A stretch of 64,000 nucleotides of DNA from an uncultured Reyranella sp. (GTDB lineage: Bacteria > Pseudomonadota > Alphaproteobacteria > Reyranellales > Reyranellaceae): NCBI RefSeq assembly GCF_945957355.1, contig NZ_CAMFKM010000001.1, positions 1 to 64,000 on the forward strand, given 5' to 3'. Made by a program: the position numbers and the translations under genes. Below the pieces are notes generated by a model that worked only from the letters and a program-made list of their open reading frames with translations, was not told the DNA's origin and did no database searches. Of the stretch, positions 1 to 9,082 are shown piece after piece (position 1 is the stretch's first letter; every line of letters starts with the position of its first letter).

Positions 1-337
1 GCGCCTCCGGCACAGTGTCGGCACGGGTGGCGAGATCGCCCCCGGCGATCCGCCGCGCCGCCGCGCCCACCGCGGCGAGCGGGCGGACGATCCGCCGTGC
101 CACCCATGCCGCGACGCCCAGCGCCAGAAGCAGCCCCAGCACGCAGACGCCCAGCGTGATGCCGACGTCCAGCCCGGTCGTGTCCTCCATCTCCGTGGGC
201 ATCGGCGCGACGATCCGCCAGCGTTCCAGTACCGCGTAGATGATGTAGAAGGCGGCAGTGCTGACGGTGATCGTCATCACCGACAGTGCCGCCATCGCCG
301 CCCATAATTGCCGGGTCAGGCTGATCGCATTCTTCAT
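1..337 (-). CDS. Sensor histidine kinase, N-terminal part (cut by window edge)
   Basis: This is the partner kinase of the response regulator encoded just upstream on the same strand. About 112 residues are visible. They contain a first membrane segment near residues 10-30, a very short periplasmic loop, a second membrane segment near 58-80, and the start of a HAMP linker (RRIVRPL, then GGDLATRAD). The catalytic DHp and ATPase domains lie outside the window. The start codon overlaps the regulator stop as ATGA, so the two genes are translationally coupled. The short sensor loop and the divergent RND efflux operon fit a BaeS/SmeS-like envelope-stress kinase. That assignment is inferred from context. 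Confidence 0.8.
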   Translation of the reverse strand, partial: MKNAISLTRQLWAAMAALSVMTITVSTAAFYIIYAVLERWRIVAPMPTEMEDTTGLDVGITLGVCVLGLLLALGVAAWVARRIVRPLAAVGAAARRIAGGDLATRADTVPEA

Positions 338-1017
338 GCGCGTGACGTCAGCCGGTAACCGACGCCGCGTACGCCCTCAGGCATGTCGGGCGCGCCAGCT
401 TGATGCAGCTTGCGGCGCAGCTTGCTGACATGGCTGTCCACGGTGCGGTCAAGCGCGTCCGATCCGGGCATGCAAGCGTCGACCAGATCGCCGCGCGTGA
501 AGACCTGCGTCGGGTTGCGCGCCATGTGCGCGAGCAGTCGGAATTCGGTTAGCGTCAGGGCAACCTCGCGGTCTTCTACGCGGACGATGTGACTGGTGGT
601 ATCGATCTCGACCGCGCCGATACGCTGCACGCCGCTGACGCCCAGCCCGGCAGCGCGGCGCAGCACCGCCTTGGCCCGCGCGACGACTTCGACCGGGTTG
701 AAGGGCTTGATGACATAATCGTCGGCGCCGACGCGCAGCGCCAGAAGCTTGTCTAGATCCTGGTCGAGCGCGGTGATGACGATCACCGGCGTGCCACCGC
801 GCCGCCGCACCTCGGACAACACCTCCCATCCGTCGACCACCGGCATGGTGATGTCGAGCAGGAGGATATCGGGTCGTAGCGCCAAGTGCACGTCGAGTGC
901 GGTACGTCCGTTGCTGGCCTGGACGGTACGAAAGCCTTCGCGCTCCAGATAGGCGCGCAGGATATCGGCGATGTCCTTGTCATCCTCGGCGATCAGGGCG
1001 AGCGGATTCATGACCAT
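334..1017 (-). CDS. OmpR/PhoB-family response regulator (BaeR/SmeR-like)
   Basis: This is a DNA-binding response regulator of 227 residues, the usual length for the OmpR family. The receiver domain has the acidic pair EDD at residues 11-13, the phospho-acceptor Asp55 in LLLDITMP, and the conserved lysine in VIKPF near residue 104. A winged-helix domain fills roughly residues 130-225 (TLTEFRLLAHMARNP, VDSHVSKLRRKL, RGVGYRL). It is divergent from the RND efflux operon starting at 1116 and coupled to a kinase gene, so it probably controls that pump. A start two codons later (1011) is equally possible. Confidence 0.9.
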   Translation of the reverse strand: MVMNPLALIAEDDKDIADILRAYLEREGFRTVQASNGRTALDVHLALRPDILLLDITMPVVDGWEVLSEVRRRGGTPVIVITALDQDLDKLLALRVGADDYVIKPFNPVEVVARAKAVLRRAAGLGVSGVQRIGAVEIDTTSHIVRVEDREVALTLTEFRLLAHMARNPTQVFTRGDLVDACMPGSDALDRTVDSHVSKLRRKLHQAGAPDMPEGVRGVGYRLTSRA

Positions 1018-1115
1018 GGGATAGCAGCGATGCCGTGGTGACGACTAGTGCGCCTCCCCACAGTCTCCACACAATCTCGACGGGGACGCAATGCAAGGGA
1101 GCGAAGGGCGTCGTC

Positions 1116-2225
1116 ATGATCGCCACCCCTCTTCATCTGTCGCTCGCTCCTCTGCTCCTCGCCCCATTGCTGGCAGGATGCATCGCCGAGCGACCTGCCG
1201 CCAAGCCGGCCCAGATCGAGGTGCTGACCGTCACGGTCACGCCCGCGCCGATGACGGTCGCAGACGAACTGCCCGGCCGCGTCGTCGCGTGGCGTACCGC
1301 CGAGATCCGCGCGCAGGTCGGCGGTATCGTGCAGCAGCAGCTGTTCGAGCAGGGCGCCCTGGTCCGCGACGGCCAGCCGCTGTTCCAGATCAGCCCCGCA
1401 CCGTACCGCGCTGACGCGGATGCCGCACGCGCCACGCTGCAAAAGGCCAGCGCGGCCCTGATACGCGCGCAGGTACAGGCGGAGCGGTTGAAGCCGCTGG
1501 TCGCGGCGGATGCGATCAGCCGCCAGAGTTATGACGACGCCGTGGCTGCGCGCGCACAAGCCGCGGCGGAGGTGGAGCAGGCGAGCGCGACGCTGCGGCG
1601 GCGACAGCTTGACGTCGGCTTCTCGCTCGTGACCGCCCCCATCGCGGGGCGGATCGGCGCGGCGAACGTCACGGAGGGTGCGCTGGTCACGGCGGGCGAC
1701 GCCAAACCGCTGGCGATGGTGCAGCAGATCGATCGCGTCTATGTCGACCTGCGTCAGCCAGCCGATCATTTCGCGGTGCTGCGGTCGCTGGGGCGAACTG
1801 ACGTGTCGGTCGATATCCTCACCACCGGCGGGCAGGTCCATCCGGTGAAGGGCCATGTGCTCTTTGCCGGCATCGCGGTCGATCCGGGCACCGGCGACAT
1901 TCTGGTGCGCGTCGCAGTCGATAATCCGGACGAGCGCCTGCTGCCGGGAATGTTCGTCCGCGCCCGCCTGCCGCGTGCCGTGATGCCCGCCGCGCTCAGC
2001 GTTCCGCAACAGGCGGTGACACGCAATGCAAACGGTGTGGCGCAGGTCAGCGTCGTGGACCAAGAGGACCGGGTCGACGTTCGTCCCGTCACGGTTGGAG
2101 AGGTCGTGGATGGCCGCTACCTGATCCTATCCGGTCTGCGCGCGGGGGAACGCGTGATCGTCGAGGGGCAGGATCGGGTACAGGCGGGCACGCCGGTCAA
2201 GTCGCTCCCGTGGCGCAGGCGCTGA
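1116..2225 (+). CDS. RND efflux periplasmic adaptor lipoprotein (AcrA/MexA family)
   Basis: This is the membrane-fusion subunit that links an inner-membrane RND pump to an outer-membrane channel. The start at 1116 is chosen because it gives a lipoprotein signal peptide with the lipobox LLAGC around residues 17-21. The frame is open back to 1035, but that extension is not signal-like. The lipoyl/barrel-sandwich halves flank a coiled-coil hairpin, with VGGIVQQQLFEQGALVRDGQPL-type motifs before it and APIAGRIG after it. Beta-barrel and membrane-proximal parts follow. Its length of 369 residues is normal. It lies 4 bp upstream of the pump gene in a three- or four-gene operon. Confidence 0.92.
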   Translation: MIATPLHLSLAPLLLAPLLAGCIAERPAAKPAQIEVLTVTVTPAPMTVADELPGRVVAWRTAEIRAQVGGIVQQQLFEQGALVRDGQPLFQISPAPYRADADAARATLQKASAALIRAQVQAERLKPLVAADAISRQSYDDAVAARAQAAAEVEQASATLRRRQLDVGFSLVTAPIAGRIGAANVTEGALVTAGDAKPLAMVQQIDRVYVDLRQPADHFAVLRSLGRTDVSVDILTTGGQVHPVKGHVLFAGIAVDPGTGDILVRVAVDNPDERLLPGMFVRARLPRAVMPAALSVPQQAVTRNANGVAQVSVVDQEDRVDVRPVTVGEVVDGRYLILSGLRAGERVIVEGQDRVQAGTPVKSLPWRRR

Positions 2226-2229
2226 CCCG

Positions 2230-5200
2230 ATGGCGTGCTTCTTCATCGACCGTCCGGTCTTCGCTTGGGTCATCGCGATCGTGATCGTGCTGCTGGGAGC
2301 CATCGCGCTGCCGCAGATTCCGGTCGCGCGTTTCCCCAGCGTCGCGCCGCCCAGTGTCAGCGTGATCGCTACCTATCCCGGCGCGACACCGCAGACGTTG
2401 AACGACAGCGTCGTCTCGCTGATTGAGCGCGAGATGTCGGGGGTGAAGAACCTCCTCTATTTCGACAGCAGCACCGACACTTCAGGCAGCGCCACCGTCA
2501 CCGCCACCTTCCGCCCCGGCACCAATGTCGAGATGGCGCAAGTCGATGTGCAAAACCGGCTGAAGGCGATCGAGGCCCGCCTACCGCAGGCCGTGCGCCA
2601 AACCGGAATCACGGTCGAATCCGCCTCGTCAGGTTTCCTGATGATCGTGAGCCTAATGTCCGACGACGGGCGTCATGACGAGGTGACGCTGGCCGATTAC
2701 ATGACCCGCCGCATCGTCGACGAACTGAAGCGGGTGCCGGGCATCGGGCGGGTGCAGAATTTCTCCGCCGAGCGCGCGATGCGGATCTGGATCGATCCCC
2801 CGAAGCTTGCCGGCTATGGCCTGACCGCCAGCAACGTGACCGCCGCGATCGGCGAGCAGAACATTCAGATCGCCCCCGGCGCGCTGGGGGCCGAGCCGAC
2901 GACGGCCGGACAGCGCGTGACCGTGCCGCTGACCGCCGAGGGCCAGCTGAAGACACCCGAGGATTTCGCGGGCATCGTCCTGAAGGCGAAGACGGACGGA
3001 TCGTCGGTGACGCTCGACAGGGTCGCGCGAATCGAATTGGGACGGCAGAGCTTCGGCACCGCGACGCGCGAAAATGGCAAGGTCGCCGCCTCCGTCGCGA
3101 TCCAGCTGTCGCCCCGTGCGAATGCGGTCGCGGTGTCGAAGGCGGTGAATGCGCGCATGGTCGAGCTGGCGCATGCCTTTCCCCAAGGCGTCAGCTGGTC
3201 GGTGCCATTGGACACCGCGCCGTTCGTGCGAATCTCGATAGAGAAGGTGGTGCAAACGCTGGTCGAGGCGATGATCCTCGTCTTCCTGGTGATGTACATG
3301 TTCCTCCAGAGCATTCGCTACACGCTGATCCCCGCGATCGTCGCGCCGATCGCGCTGCTCGGCACGATCGTGGTGATGCTGCTGGCGGGCTATTCGATCA
3401 ACGTGCTGACGATGTTCGGCATGGTGCTGGCCATTGGCATCATCGTCGATGACGCGATCGTCGTCGTCGAGAATGTCGAGCGGTCGATGCACGACGAGCA
3501 TCTATCGCCGCGCGACGCCACCGTCCGCGCGATGCGCGAGATCACGCCCGCAATCATCGGCATCACGCTGGTTCTGTCCGCCGTGTTTATCCCCATGGCG
3601 CTGGCGCCGGGATCGATGGGCGCGATCTATCGCCAGTTTGCGATGGCGATGGCGGTGTCGACCCTGTTCTCAGCCTTCCTCGCGCTGACCCTGACGCCTG
3701 CCCTGTGCGCGACCTTGCTGAAGCCGCTAGAGACGACGACGCGGAAGAACCATGTCTTCTGCGCCTTCGACCGCTGGTGCGAGGCGACGGCGGCGCGCTA
3801 CCAGTCGTGGGTGGCGACGTTGCTCCGGCGCAGCGGGTGGGTGATGGCGGTGTTCGTGCTGATCGTCGGGCTGCTCGCCATCGGCTTCGTCAACCTGCCG
3901 TCCTCGTTCCTACCCGAAGAAGATCAGGGCTACTACATGACCAGTTTCCAGCTGCCCGCCGACGCCACCGCCACGCGCACGCTGGAGGCCGTGACCGCAT
4001 TCGAGCGCTTTGCCGCGATGCGCCCCGGTGTCCAGACGACGCAATCGATCCTCGGCTTCGGCTTCTCCGGTTCAGGGGCCAATGCGGCAACGATCTACAC
4101 CATCCTGAAACCCGGCACCGACGTGCGTGCCGAGATCGCGGCCGCCGATGCGGCGATGGCGAAGGAAATCCACGAAGGCCGGGTCATGAACATGATGCCG
4201 CCCGCGATCGAGGAGCTGGGCACCTCGTCGGGCTTCACGCTGCGACTGGAGGACCGCGCGGGCAAGGGGCGTGAGGCCCTGGGCGTCGCGCGCGACCTGT
4301 TGCTGGACCATGCCGCTAAGAGTGACAAGCTGTCCGGCGTCTATGCCGACGGACTGCCCGGCGGGACCAACGTCCGGCTCGACATCGACCGCGCCAAGGC
4401 GCGCGCGATGGGTGCGTCTTTCACCGCAATCACCGATATGATCGGGACGTCGCTCGGCAGCAGCTATGTTAACGATTTCCCGAACGAGGGGCGGTTGCTG
4501 CAGGTGATCGTGCAGGCGGATGCGGTGCACCGAATGAACCTGACCGATGTGCTGGCGCTGCGCGTCCGCAATGCCAGCGGCGGGACGGTCGCGCTGGCCG
4601 AACTGGTGACGCCGGTGTGGCAGCACGGGCCGCTGCAATTGTCCAATTACAACGGCTATCCGTCGATCAGCATCACCGGATCACCCGCGTCCGGCGTGTC
4701 GAGCGGCGACGCGATGAAGGCGATGGAGCAGATCGCAGCAAAACTGCCGCGCGGCTTCGCGATCGAATGGACCGGCGCGTCGTTGCAGGAACGCGACGCG
4801 GGCGCGCAGGCCCCCCTGCTACTGGCGCTGTCGATGTTGGTCGTCTTCCTGGTGCTGGCGGCGCTATACGAAAGCTGGTCGATCCCGGCGGCGGTAATGC
4901 TGGTCGTACCACTCGGGCTGATCGGAGCGGTCGCGGCGGTGATGCTGCGAGGCATGTCGAACGACATTTTCTTTCGAGTCGGCCTGATCACGATCATCGG
5001 CCTCAGCGCGAAGAATGCGATCCTGATCGTCGAGTTTGCCAAGCGCTATCGCGAAGATGGGATGGGACTTGTCGATGCCGCCCTGGCCGCGGCGAAGGTC
5101 CGGCTGCGTCCGATCGTAATGACCAGCCTTGCCTTCACGCTGGGTGTCATGCCGCTGCTGCTGGCGCGCGGCGCGAGCGCGGAAACGCAGGCGGCGATCG

Positions 5201-5319
5201 GCACCGGCGTGTTCGGGGGCATGGTGACGGGAACCATTCTAGCGGTGCTGTTCGTGCCGGTGTTCTTCGTCGTCGTGGTCGGGCTTGCCGAACGGCGTGG
5301 CCGGAAGGAGAAACGATGA
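2230..5319 (+). CDS. RND multidrug efflux permease (HAE1/AcrB-MexB type)
   Basis: This is the inner-membrane proton-driven pump subunit. Its 1,029 residues are typical of hydrophobe/amphiphile RND pumps. It has an N-terminal transmembrane helix (FFIDRPVFAWVIAIVIVLLG), two large periplasmic loops and two blocks of membrane helices. The proton-relay aspartates are visible in GIIVDDAIVVVENVERS. This motif separates it from the two heavy-metal RND pumps later in the window. The stop overlaps the start of the outer-membrane channel gene as ATGA. The substrate cannot be read from sequence. BaeSR-type neighbours suggest drugs or envelope-damaging compounds. Confidence 0.95.
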   Translation: MACFFIDRPVFAWVIAIVIVLLGAIALPQIPVARFPSVAPPSVSVIATYPGATPQTLNDSVVSLIEREMSGVKNLLYFDSSTDTSGSATVTATFRPGTNVEMAQVDVQNRLKAIEARLPQAVRQTGITVESASSGFLMIVSLMSDDGRHDEVTLADYMTRRIVDELKRVPGIGRVQNFSAERAMRIWIDPPKLAGYGLTASNVTAAIGEQNIQIAPGALGAEPTTAGQRVTVPLTAEGQLKTPEDFAGIVLKAKTDGSSVTLDRVARIELGRQSFGTATRENGKVAASVAIQLSPRANAVAVSKAVNARMVELAHAFPQGVSWSVPLDTAPFVRISIEKVVQTLVEAMILVFLVMYMFLQSIRYTLIPAIVAPIALLGTIVVMLLAGYSINVLTMFGMVLAIGIIVDDAIVVVENVERSMHDEHLSPRDATVRAMREITPAIIGITLVLSAVFIPMALAPGSMGAIYRQFAMAMAVSTLFSAFLALTLTPALCATLLKPLETTTRKNHVFCAFDRWCEATAARYQSWVATLLRRSGWVMAVFVLIVGLLAIGFVNLPSSFLPEEDQGYYMTSFQLPADATATRTLEAVTAFERFAAMRPGVQTTQSILGFGFSGSGANAATIYTILKPGTDVRAEIAAADAAMAKEIHEGRVMNMMPPAIEELGTSSGFTLRLEDRAGKGREALGVARDLLLDHAAKSDKLSGVYADGLPGGTNVRLDIDRAKARAMGASFTAITDMIGTSLGSSYVNDFPNEGRLLQVIVQADAVHRMNLTDVLALRVRNASGGTVALAELVTPVWQHGPLQLSNYNGYPSISITGSPASGVSSGDAMKAMEQIAAKLPRGFAIEWTGASLQERDAGAQAPLLLALSMLVVFLVLAALYESWSIPAAVMLVVPLGLIGAVAAVMLRGMSNDIFFRVGLITIIGLSAKNAILIVEFAKRYREDGMGLVDAALAAAKVRLRPIVMTSLAFTLGVMPLLLARGASAETQAAIGTGVFGGMVTGTILAVLFVPVFFVVVVGLAERRGRKEKR

Positions 5320-6728
5320 CGCGTGAACTTGCCCTCACGCTGCTGCTGGCGACCACGGCATGCACGATGACGCCGAAGCAGACACTCCCAGAGGCGCCGG
5401 TCGCCTCCGCCTATCCGCTCGCGCTCGACGGAGAGGCGGTCCCCGCATGGCGCGGCATGTTCGGCGATCCACGCCTGCAAACGCTCATCGACCTTGCGCT
5501 GAGGGACAACCGCGACCTGCGCATCGCCGCGCTCAATGCCGAGACGGCGCGCGCGCAGATCCGCGTGACGCGCGCGCAAGGATTGCCGAACGTCAACCTC
5601 GACGGCAGCTACAGTGGTCAGCAGCAGCCCAGCAGCGTTGCAGACGCGGGCGTCGGCCTGGGTAATGTCGCGTCATCTGCCGTCACCTTCGGCCAGTTCA
5701 CGGCGCAGGCAGCGTTGACCTCGTTCGAGATCGACCTGTTCGGCCGCTTGCGCGCGCAGAATGCCGCCGCGACCGAGCGCTATCTCGCTTCGCGCGAGGG
5801 GCAGCGCGCGGTGCGGCTCGCGGTGATCGGCGCGGTGGCCGATGCCTATCTGGCGGAGCGGCTGGCGGATGAGCAGCTGCGGCTGACAGAGGTGACGTTG
5901 GCCGACTGGCAGGCTTCACTCGCCATCGCACGGCGGCTGCACGATGCGGGCCAGGCAAGCGGCGTCGATCTGGCGCAAGCCGAGGGACTGACGCGGCAGG
6001 CGCAGGCGGACCTTGTCCAACGCCGGCGTGAAAGGATGCTGGCAACCCACGCGCTGACGCTGACGGTCGGTGCGTCGCTGCCCGCCGACCTGCCGCCCCC
6101 GATCGCGTTGATGCAGCAGCCGATCCGCACCGCGTTGGCCGCTGGCACACCATCGGACCTGTTGCTGCGGCGCCCCGACATCGCGCAGGCCGAACATGAA
6201 CTGCACGCCGCCAATGCCGACATCGGCGCGGCGCGCGCGGCGTTCCTGCCGCGCCTGTCGCTGACCGGGATGTTCGGCGTCGCAAGCCTCGCCCTGGGCG
6301 GGCTGTTTAACGCCGCTAACCAGAGTTGGTCGTACACGCCCGCGATCACGCTCCCGATCTTCCGCGGTGGCGAGTTGCGCGGTAACCTCGATCTGGCCCG
6401 GCTGCGCACGTCGATCGCGGTCGCCACCTATGAGAAGAGCATTCAGACCGCGTTTCGCGAGGTCGCCGATGGCCTTGCCGCCCGCGCGACCTTCGCCAGC
6501 CAGTTGACCGAGCAAAAGGTGGTTGCCGAGCAGGCCGAGCGGCGTGTCGTCCTCGCGCGAATGTCCTATCAGGCGGGAATGGCGAGCCGTCTCGAATTGC
6601 TCGACGCGCAACGCTCCGCCTATGCCGCCCGGCAGGCGCTGCTGACGGCGCGCCGCGATGAATTGACCAGCGCCATCGCCCTCTACCGCGCGCTGGGCGG
6701 CGACACGATGACGGAGACACCATCATGA
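5316..6728 (+). CDS. Outer-membrane efflux lipoprotein (OprM/NodT family)
   Basis: This is the TolC-like channel that completes the tripartite pump. The start at 5316 overlaps the permease stop (ATGA) and gives a short lipoprotein signal, with cysteine in ATTAC near residue 16. Two OEP repeats are present, and the typical NodT motif LLLRRPDIAQAEHELHAAN appears near the middle of the protein. Length is 470 residues, normal for the family. The stop in turn overlaps the start of the downstream cytochrome gene, so all four genes look co-translated. Confidence 0.92.
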   Translation: MTRELALTLLLATTACTMTPKQTLPEAPVASAYPLALDGEAVPAWRGMFGDPRLQTLIDLALRDNRDLRIAALNAETARAQIRVTRAQGLPNVNLDGSYSGQQQPSSVADAGVGLGNVASSAVTFGQFTAQAALTSFEIDLFGRLRAQNAAATERYLASREGQRAVRLAVIGAVADAYLAERLADEQLRLTEVTLADWQASLAIARRLHDAGQASGVDLAQAEGLTRQAQADLVQRRRERMLATHALTLTVGASLPADLPPPIALMQQPIRTALAAGTPSDLLLRRPDIAQAEHELHAANADIGAARAAFLPRLSLTGMFGVASLALGGLFNAANQSWSYTPAITLPIFRGGELRGNLDLARLRTSIAVATYEKSIQTAFREVADGLAARATFASQLTEQKVVAEQAERRVVLARMSYQAGMASRLELLDAQRSAYAARQALLTARRDELTSAIALYRALGGDTMTETPS

Positions 6729-7270
6729 CCACGCCCGTTCGCTATTCGTGGCCGACGCGGCTGCTGCACTGGATCCGCGCGGGCCTGATCCTGGGCCTGA
6801 CCGCGCTGGGATGGACAATGACGACGCTGCCCGATGGCACCTCCGCCGAGTTCGAGTGGATGTATCCCGTCCACAAGGAGTTCGGCGTGCTCGCCTTTCT
6901 GGTCGGCGTCACGGCCATCGTCTGCCGTCTGCGCAGCTGCGTACCGGGAAATCCCGCGGCGCTGGCGCAGTGGGAGGTCCTGCTCTCAATATGGGTGCAG
7001 CGCGCCATGCAGGGGCTGGCAATCGTCGTGCCGCTAATGGGCTATGCCATGTCGAGTTCTTTCGCACAGAGCGACGGCGTGCCGTTCTTCGTCGGCCACC
7101 TGCCCGAATTGCTGCCGAAGAACGACGCGGCCTTCGCGGTCTTCGCCAGGCTTCATGCGACGCTCGCGTATCTGCTGCTCACGCTGATCGCCGCGCATGT
7201 GCTCGGTGTGCTGAAACACTGTTTCCTCGATCGCACGCCCGGCACAGACGTGCTGCACCGCATTTTGTAA
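6725..7270 (+). CDS. Cytochrome b561-type membrane protein
   Basis: This 181-residue protein has four predicted membrane helices and histidines placed as in bacterial cytochrome b561. These include LLHWIRAGL near residue 14, PVHKEFGVLAF near residue 49, and LHATLAYLLLTLIAAHVLG near the C-terminus. It should bind haem b in the inner membrane and exchange electrons with quinone. It overlaps the OprM-like gene by 4 bp (ATGA), an unusual partner for an RND pump. Whether it serves the pump or is a passenger in the operon is unknown. Confidence 0.85.
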   Translation: MTTPVRYSWPTRLLHWIRAGLILGLTALGWTMTTLPDGTSAEFEWMYPVHKEFGVLAFLVGVTAIVCRLRSCVPGNPAALAQWEVLLSIWVQRAMQGLAIVVPLMGYAMSSSFAQSDGVPFFVGHLPELLPKNDAAFAVFARLHATLAYLLLTLIAAHVLGVLKHCFLDRTPGTDVLHRIL

Positions 7271-7286
7271 AGGCCTGGACCCCAAC

Positions 7287-7820
7287 ATGACTGATCGCCC
7301 CCTTACCCTGATCCGCGCCGAACCAGAGGCTCTGTCCGACTTCAAACGCGCACTCCAAACCGCCTTCTCTCTGGCGGTGGCCGATGAACCCGGCGTGCTC
7401 GATAATGGCCCGATCCCGTCCGATGGCGACCTCGACGCCGCCATCGCGGCCCCCGGCGCGCTCACTTTAGAAATCGTGCAGGGCGGGCAGAGGGTGGGTG
7501 GCGCCGTGGTGGTGATCGACGAGCGAACGCACCACAACAGGCTGGACTTGTTCTACATTGTCGTCGGCCATCATGGCCGTGGCCTGGGTCGCAAGGCATG
7601 GATGGCGATCGAGGCAATGTTCCCTGAGACCCTGCTATGGGAAACCCAAACACCCTATTTCGAGAAGCGCAACATTCACTTCTACATAAACGTCTGCGGA
7701 TTTAAGGCCGTCGAGTTCTTCAACGAGCGGCATTCCGACCCACATCACGCTTACAGCGATGATGGCATCGGTGATGAGATGTTTCGCTTCGAAAAAGAGA
7801 TGCGAGTACCCATTCTTTGA
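7287..7820 (+). CDS. GNAT family N-acetyltransferase
   Basis: This is a 177-residue GNAT-fold acetyltransferase. The acetyl-CoA pyrophosphate-binding motif is visible as GHHGRGLGRKAW in the middle. It follows a beta-strand region (GGAVVVIDERTHHNRLDLFYI) and precedes the typical YEKRN/GF-like segment (PYFEKRNIHFYINVCGF). It lies 16 bp after the cytochrome b561 gene on the same strand. The substrate is not predictable. It is the last intact gene before a decayed stretch. Confidence 0.85.
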   Translation: MTDRPLTLIRAEPEALSDFKRALQTAFSLAVADEPGVLDNGPIPSDGDLDAAIAAPGALTLEIVQGGQRVGGAVVVIDERTHHNRLDLFYIVVGHHGRGLGRKAWMAIEAMFPETLLWETQTPYFEKRNIHFYINVCGFKAVEFFNERHSDPHHAYSDDGIGDEMFRFEKEMRVPIL

Positions 7821-7873
7821 GGCCTGGTTTCCGTAAGTCGTCGCATGACGCGCTCAATGAGGATCTTGTAGAG

Positions 7874-7893
7874 CCGACCGAAATAACGGTCGG
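7874..7893. other. Perfect inverted repeat (possible operator or weak terminator)
   Basis: A 7-bp stem CCGACCG / CGGTCGG encloses the loop AAATAA, about 54 bp downstream of the GNAT gene. No T-run follows, so it is not a classic intrinsic terminator. It could be an operator half-pair or a stem that stabilises the mRNA end. Confidence 0.4.
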
Positions 7894-8106
7894 AGTTATC
7901 AGAACGACGCGCGCGCATCATGTACATGGGGCATTCGATGGGAACATAGCGGTAAACTCCGCCATGCAGGCTTTGGGTCTGAGGCTCTCTTTCAAGCGGC
8001 TTGACGCGTCCGCTTCGGCGGACGGGGCAGCGTCGCCGAGTCTTGAGGGAGGGCCTGGCGCCCGAGTTCCTCTAGACGCGCCGAGAGCTTTTCGCCCTCG
8101 ACGAGG

Positions 8107-8568
8107 TTGGCCGCAGCCGAGCATCACGTGTTGCGTGGCCTGGCGAAAAGGCCGCGGCATCCATTGGGCCTCCATCACTGGGGGCGAATATTGCAGGCCA
8201 AAGGTCTTCTGGCGGACGCGCTCGCCGTCGCAGCCGAAGCCTGTCGCCTGGACATGCAGTCTGCATCCGGCTGCAGCCTGCTGGGTGAAAACCACTTGGA
8301 ACAGGCAGTGCTCGCCGGCGGCGATCCCCGACAGTTCCGACAAGCGTATCAGGCGTTTCTTCGCGCCCTGAGCATGGACGAGTCCAACGAGGATGCACTA
8401 GCCAGTGCGGCGCATGCTGCAGCGGCGTCAGGTGACTATCCAGAGGCGCTGAGACTCATCGACTTGGCCCTGGCAAAATCGCCCCGGAACACGGGCCACC
8501 TCCTGCGAAAGACATGGATCATGTTCAGAGGAGGCGACCGCGGTTACGCGGGGCGCCCCCTCCCGTAG
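8107..8568 (+). pseudogene. TPR-like ORF, probably a gene fragment
   Basis: This 153-codon ORF contains tetratricopeptide-like helical pairs: GRILQAKGLLADALAVAAEA, then AYQAFLRALSMDESNEDALA, then GDYPEALRLIDLALAKSPRN. The first codons do not look like a natural N-terminus, and the C-terminal GYAGRPLP tail is abrupt. The sequence directly after it is a broken receiver domain. I read it as a surviving piece of a larger TPR protein in a decayed stretch. A short functional protein cannot be excluded. Confidence 0.4.
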
Positions 8569-8569
8569 T

Positions 8570-8838
8570 TTCGGCGGCCCTCGGGACTTCCTTGACCATC
8601 GCCGCCTCACCGATGATGACCGCGTGATGATCGATGTCGACCTGCCGGGAATGGACGTGGTGGCGCATCTGCAGTGTCTGCGCGTGCAAGGGCTGAGGGT
8701 GCCGGCCATAGCCATGATGGGGAAGCCCGTCACTGTCGTGTGACAGCAGGCACTGGCAGCCGGTGCCATTGCTTTCCTGGAAAAGCCGAGCGAGGCAGGC
8801 CAGATTGTTTCACTAGTCCGCGAGAGCAAAGCCGCCGC
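8570..8838 (+). pseudogene. Response-regulator receiver domain remnant
   Basis: In the frame of codon 8627 the sequence reads RDFLDHRRLTDDD, VMIDVDLPGMDVVAHL, RVPAIAMMGKPV, an in-frame TGA at about 8741, and then ALAAGAIAFLEKPSEAGQI. This is the second half of a FixJ/NarL-type receiver: the phosphate-accepting D in DVDLPGMD, the alpha4 region, and the conserved lysine in LEKP. No start, first half or output domain is present. It runs into the converging small lipoprotein gene on the other strand. Confidence 0.65.
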
Positions 8839-9076
8839 GTCGCAAGAGGCGCTTCAACTCGGCGATGCCCTCCTCGTAGCGGCCGTGCTGACAGTCATCG
8901 AGCGCCAGTTCGGCACGCGCTCGCTGGCCGGTATGGTGAAACGTCCAGTGTTGCTCATAGCGCGCCCACAGGGCGAACAGCCCGTTGCATTCGGCAAGCC
9001 GTTCCGGCGATGCGGGCGGCTCGCCGGCGCAGGCCGTGATCAGAAGCAATGTCGCCAGAGGCAGAGCACGCCACAT
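8813..9076 (-). CDS. Small lipoprotein at the end of the nar cluster
   Basis: This 87-residue protein has a lipoprotein signal with lipobox ITAC near residue 16, followed by an acidic/aromatic helical body with two cysteines (ECNGLF, DDCQHGRYEEG). It lies 6 bp downstream of the membrane protein gene at 9083-9553, on the same strand as narGHJI, so it is probably the last gene of that operon. I do not recognise the family. It may be an envelope accessory factor of nitrate respiration, by context only. Confidence 0.65.
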   Translation of the reverse strand: MWRALPLATLLLITACAGEPPASPERLAECNGLFALWARYEQHWTFHHTGQRARAELALDDCQHGRYEEGIAELKRLLRRGGFALAD

Positions 9077-9082
9077 CGCACT

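Noticed and set aside
1008..2063. Long minus-strand ORF opposite the adaptor gene
   Set aside because: It is His/Arg/Asp-rich with no domain and lies opposite a clear adaptor gene. It is a GC-rich shadow frame.
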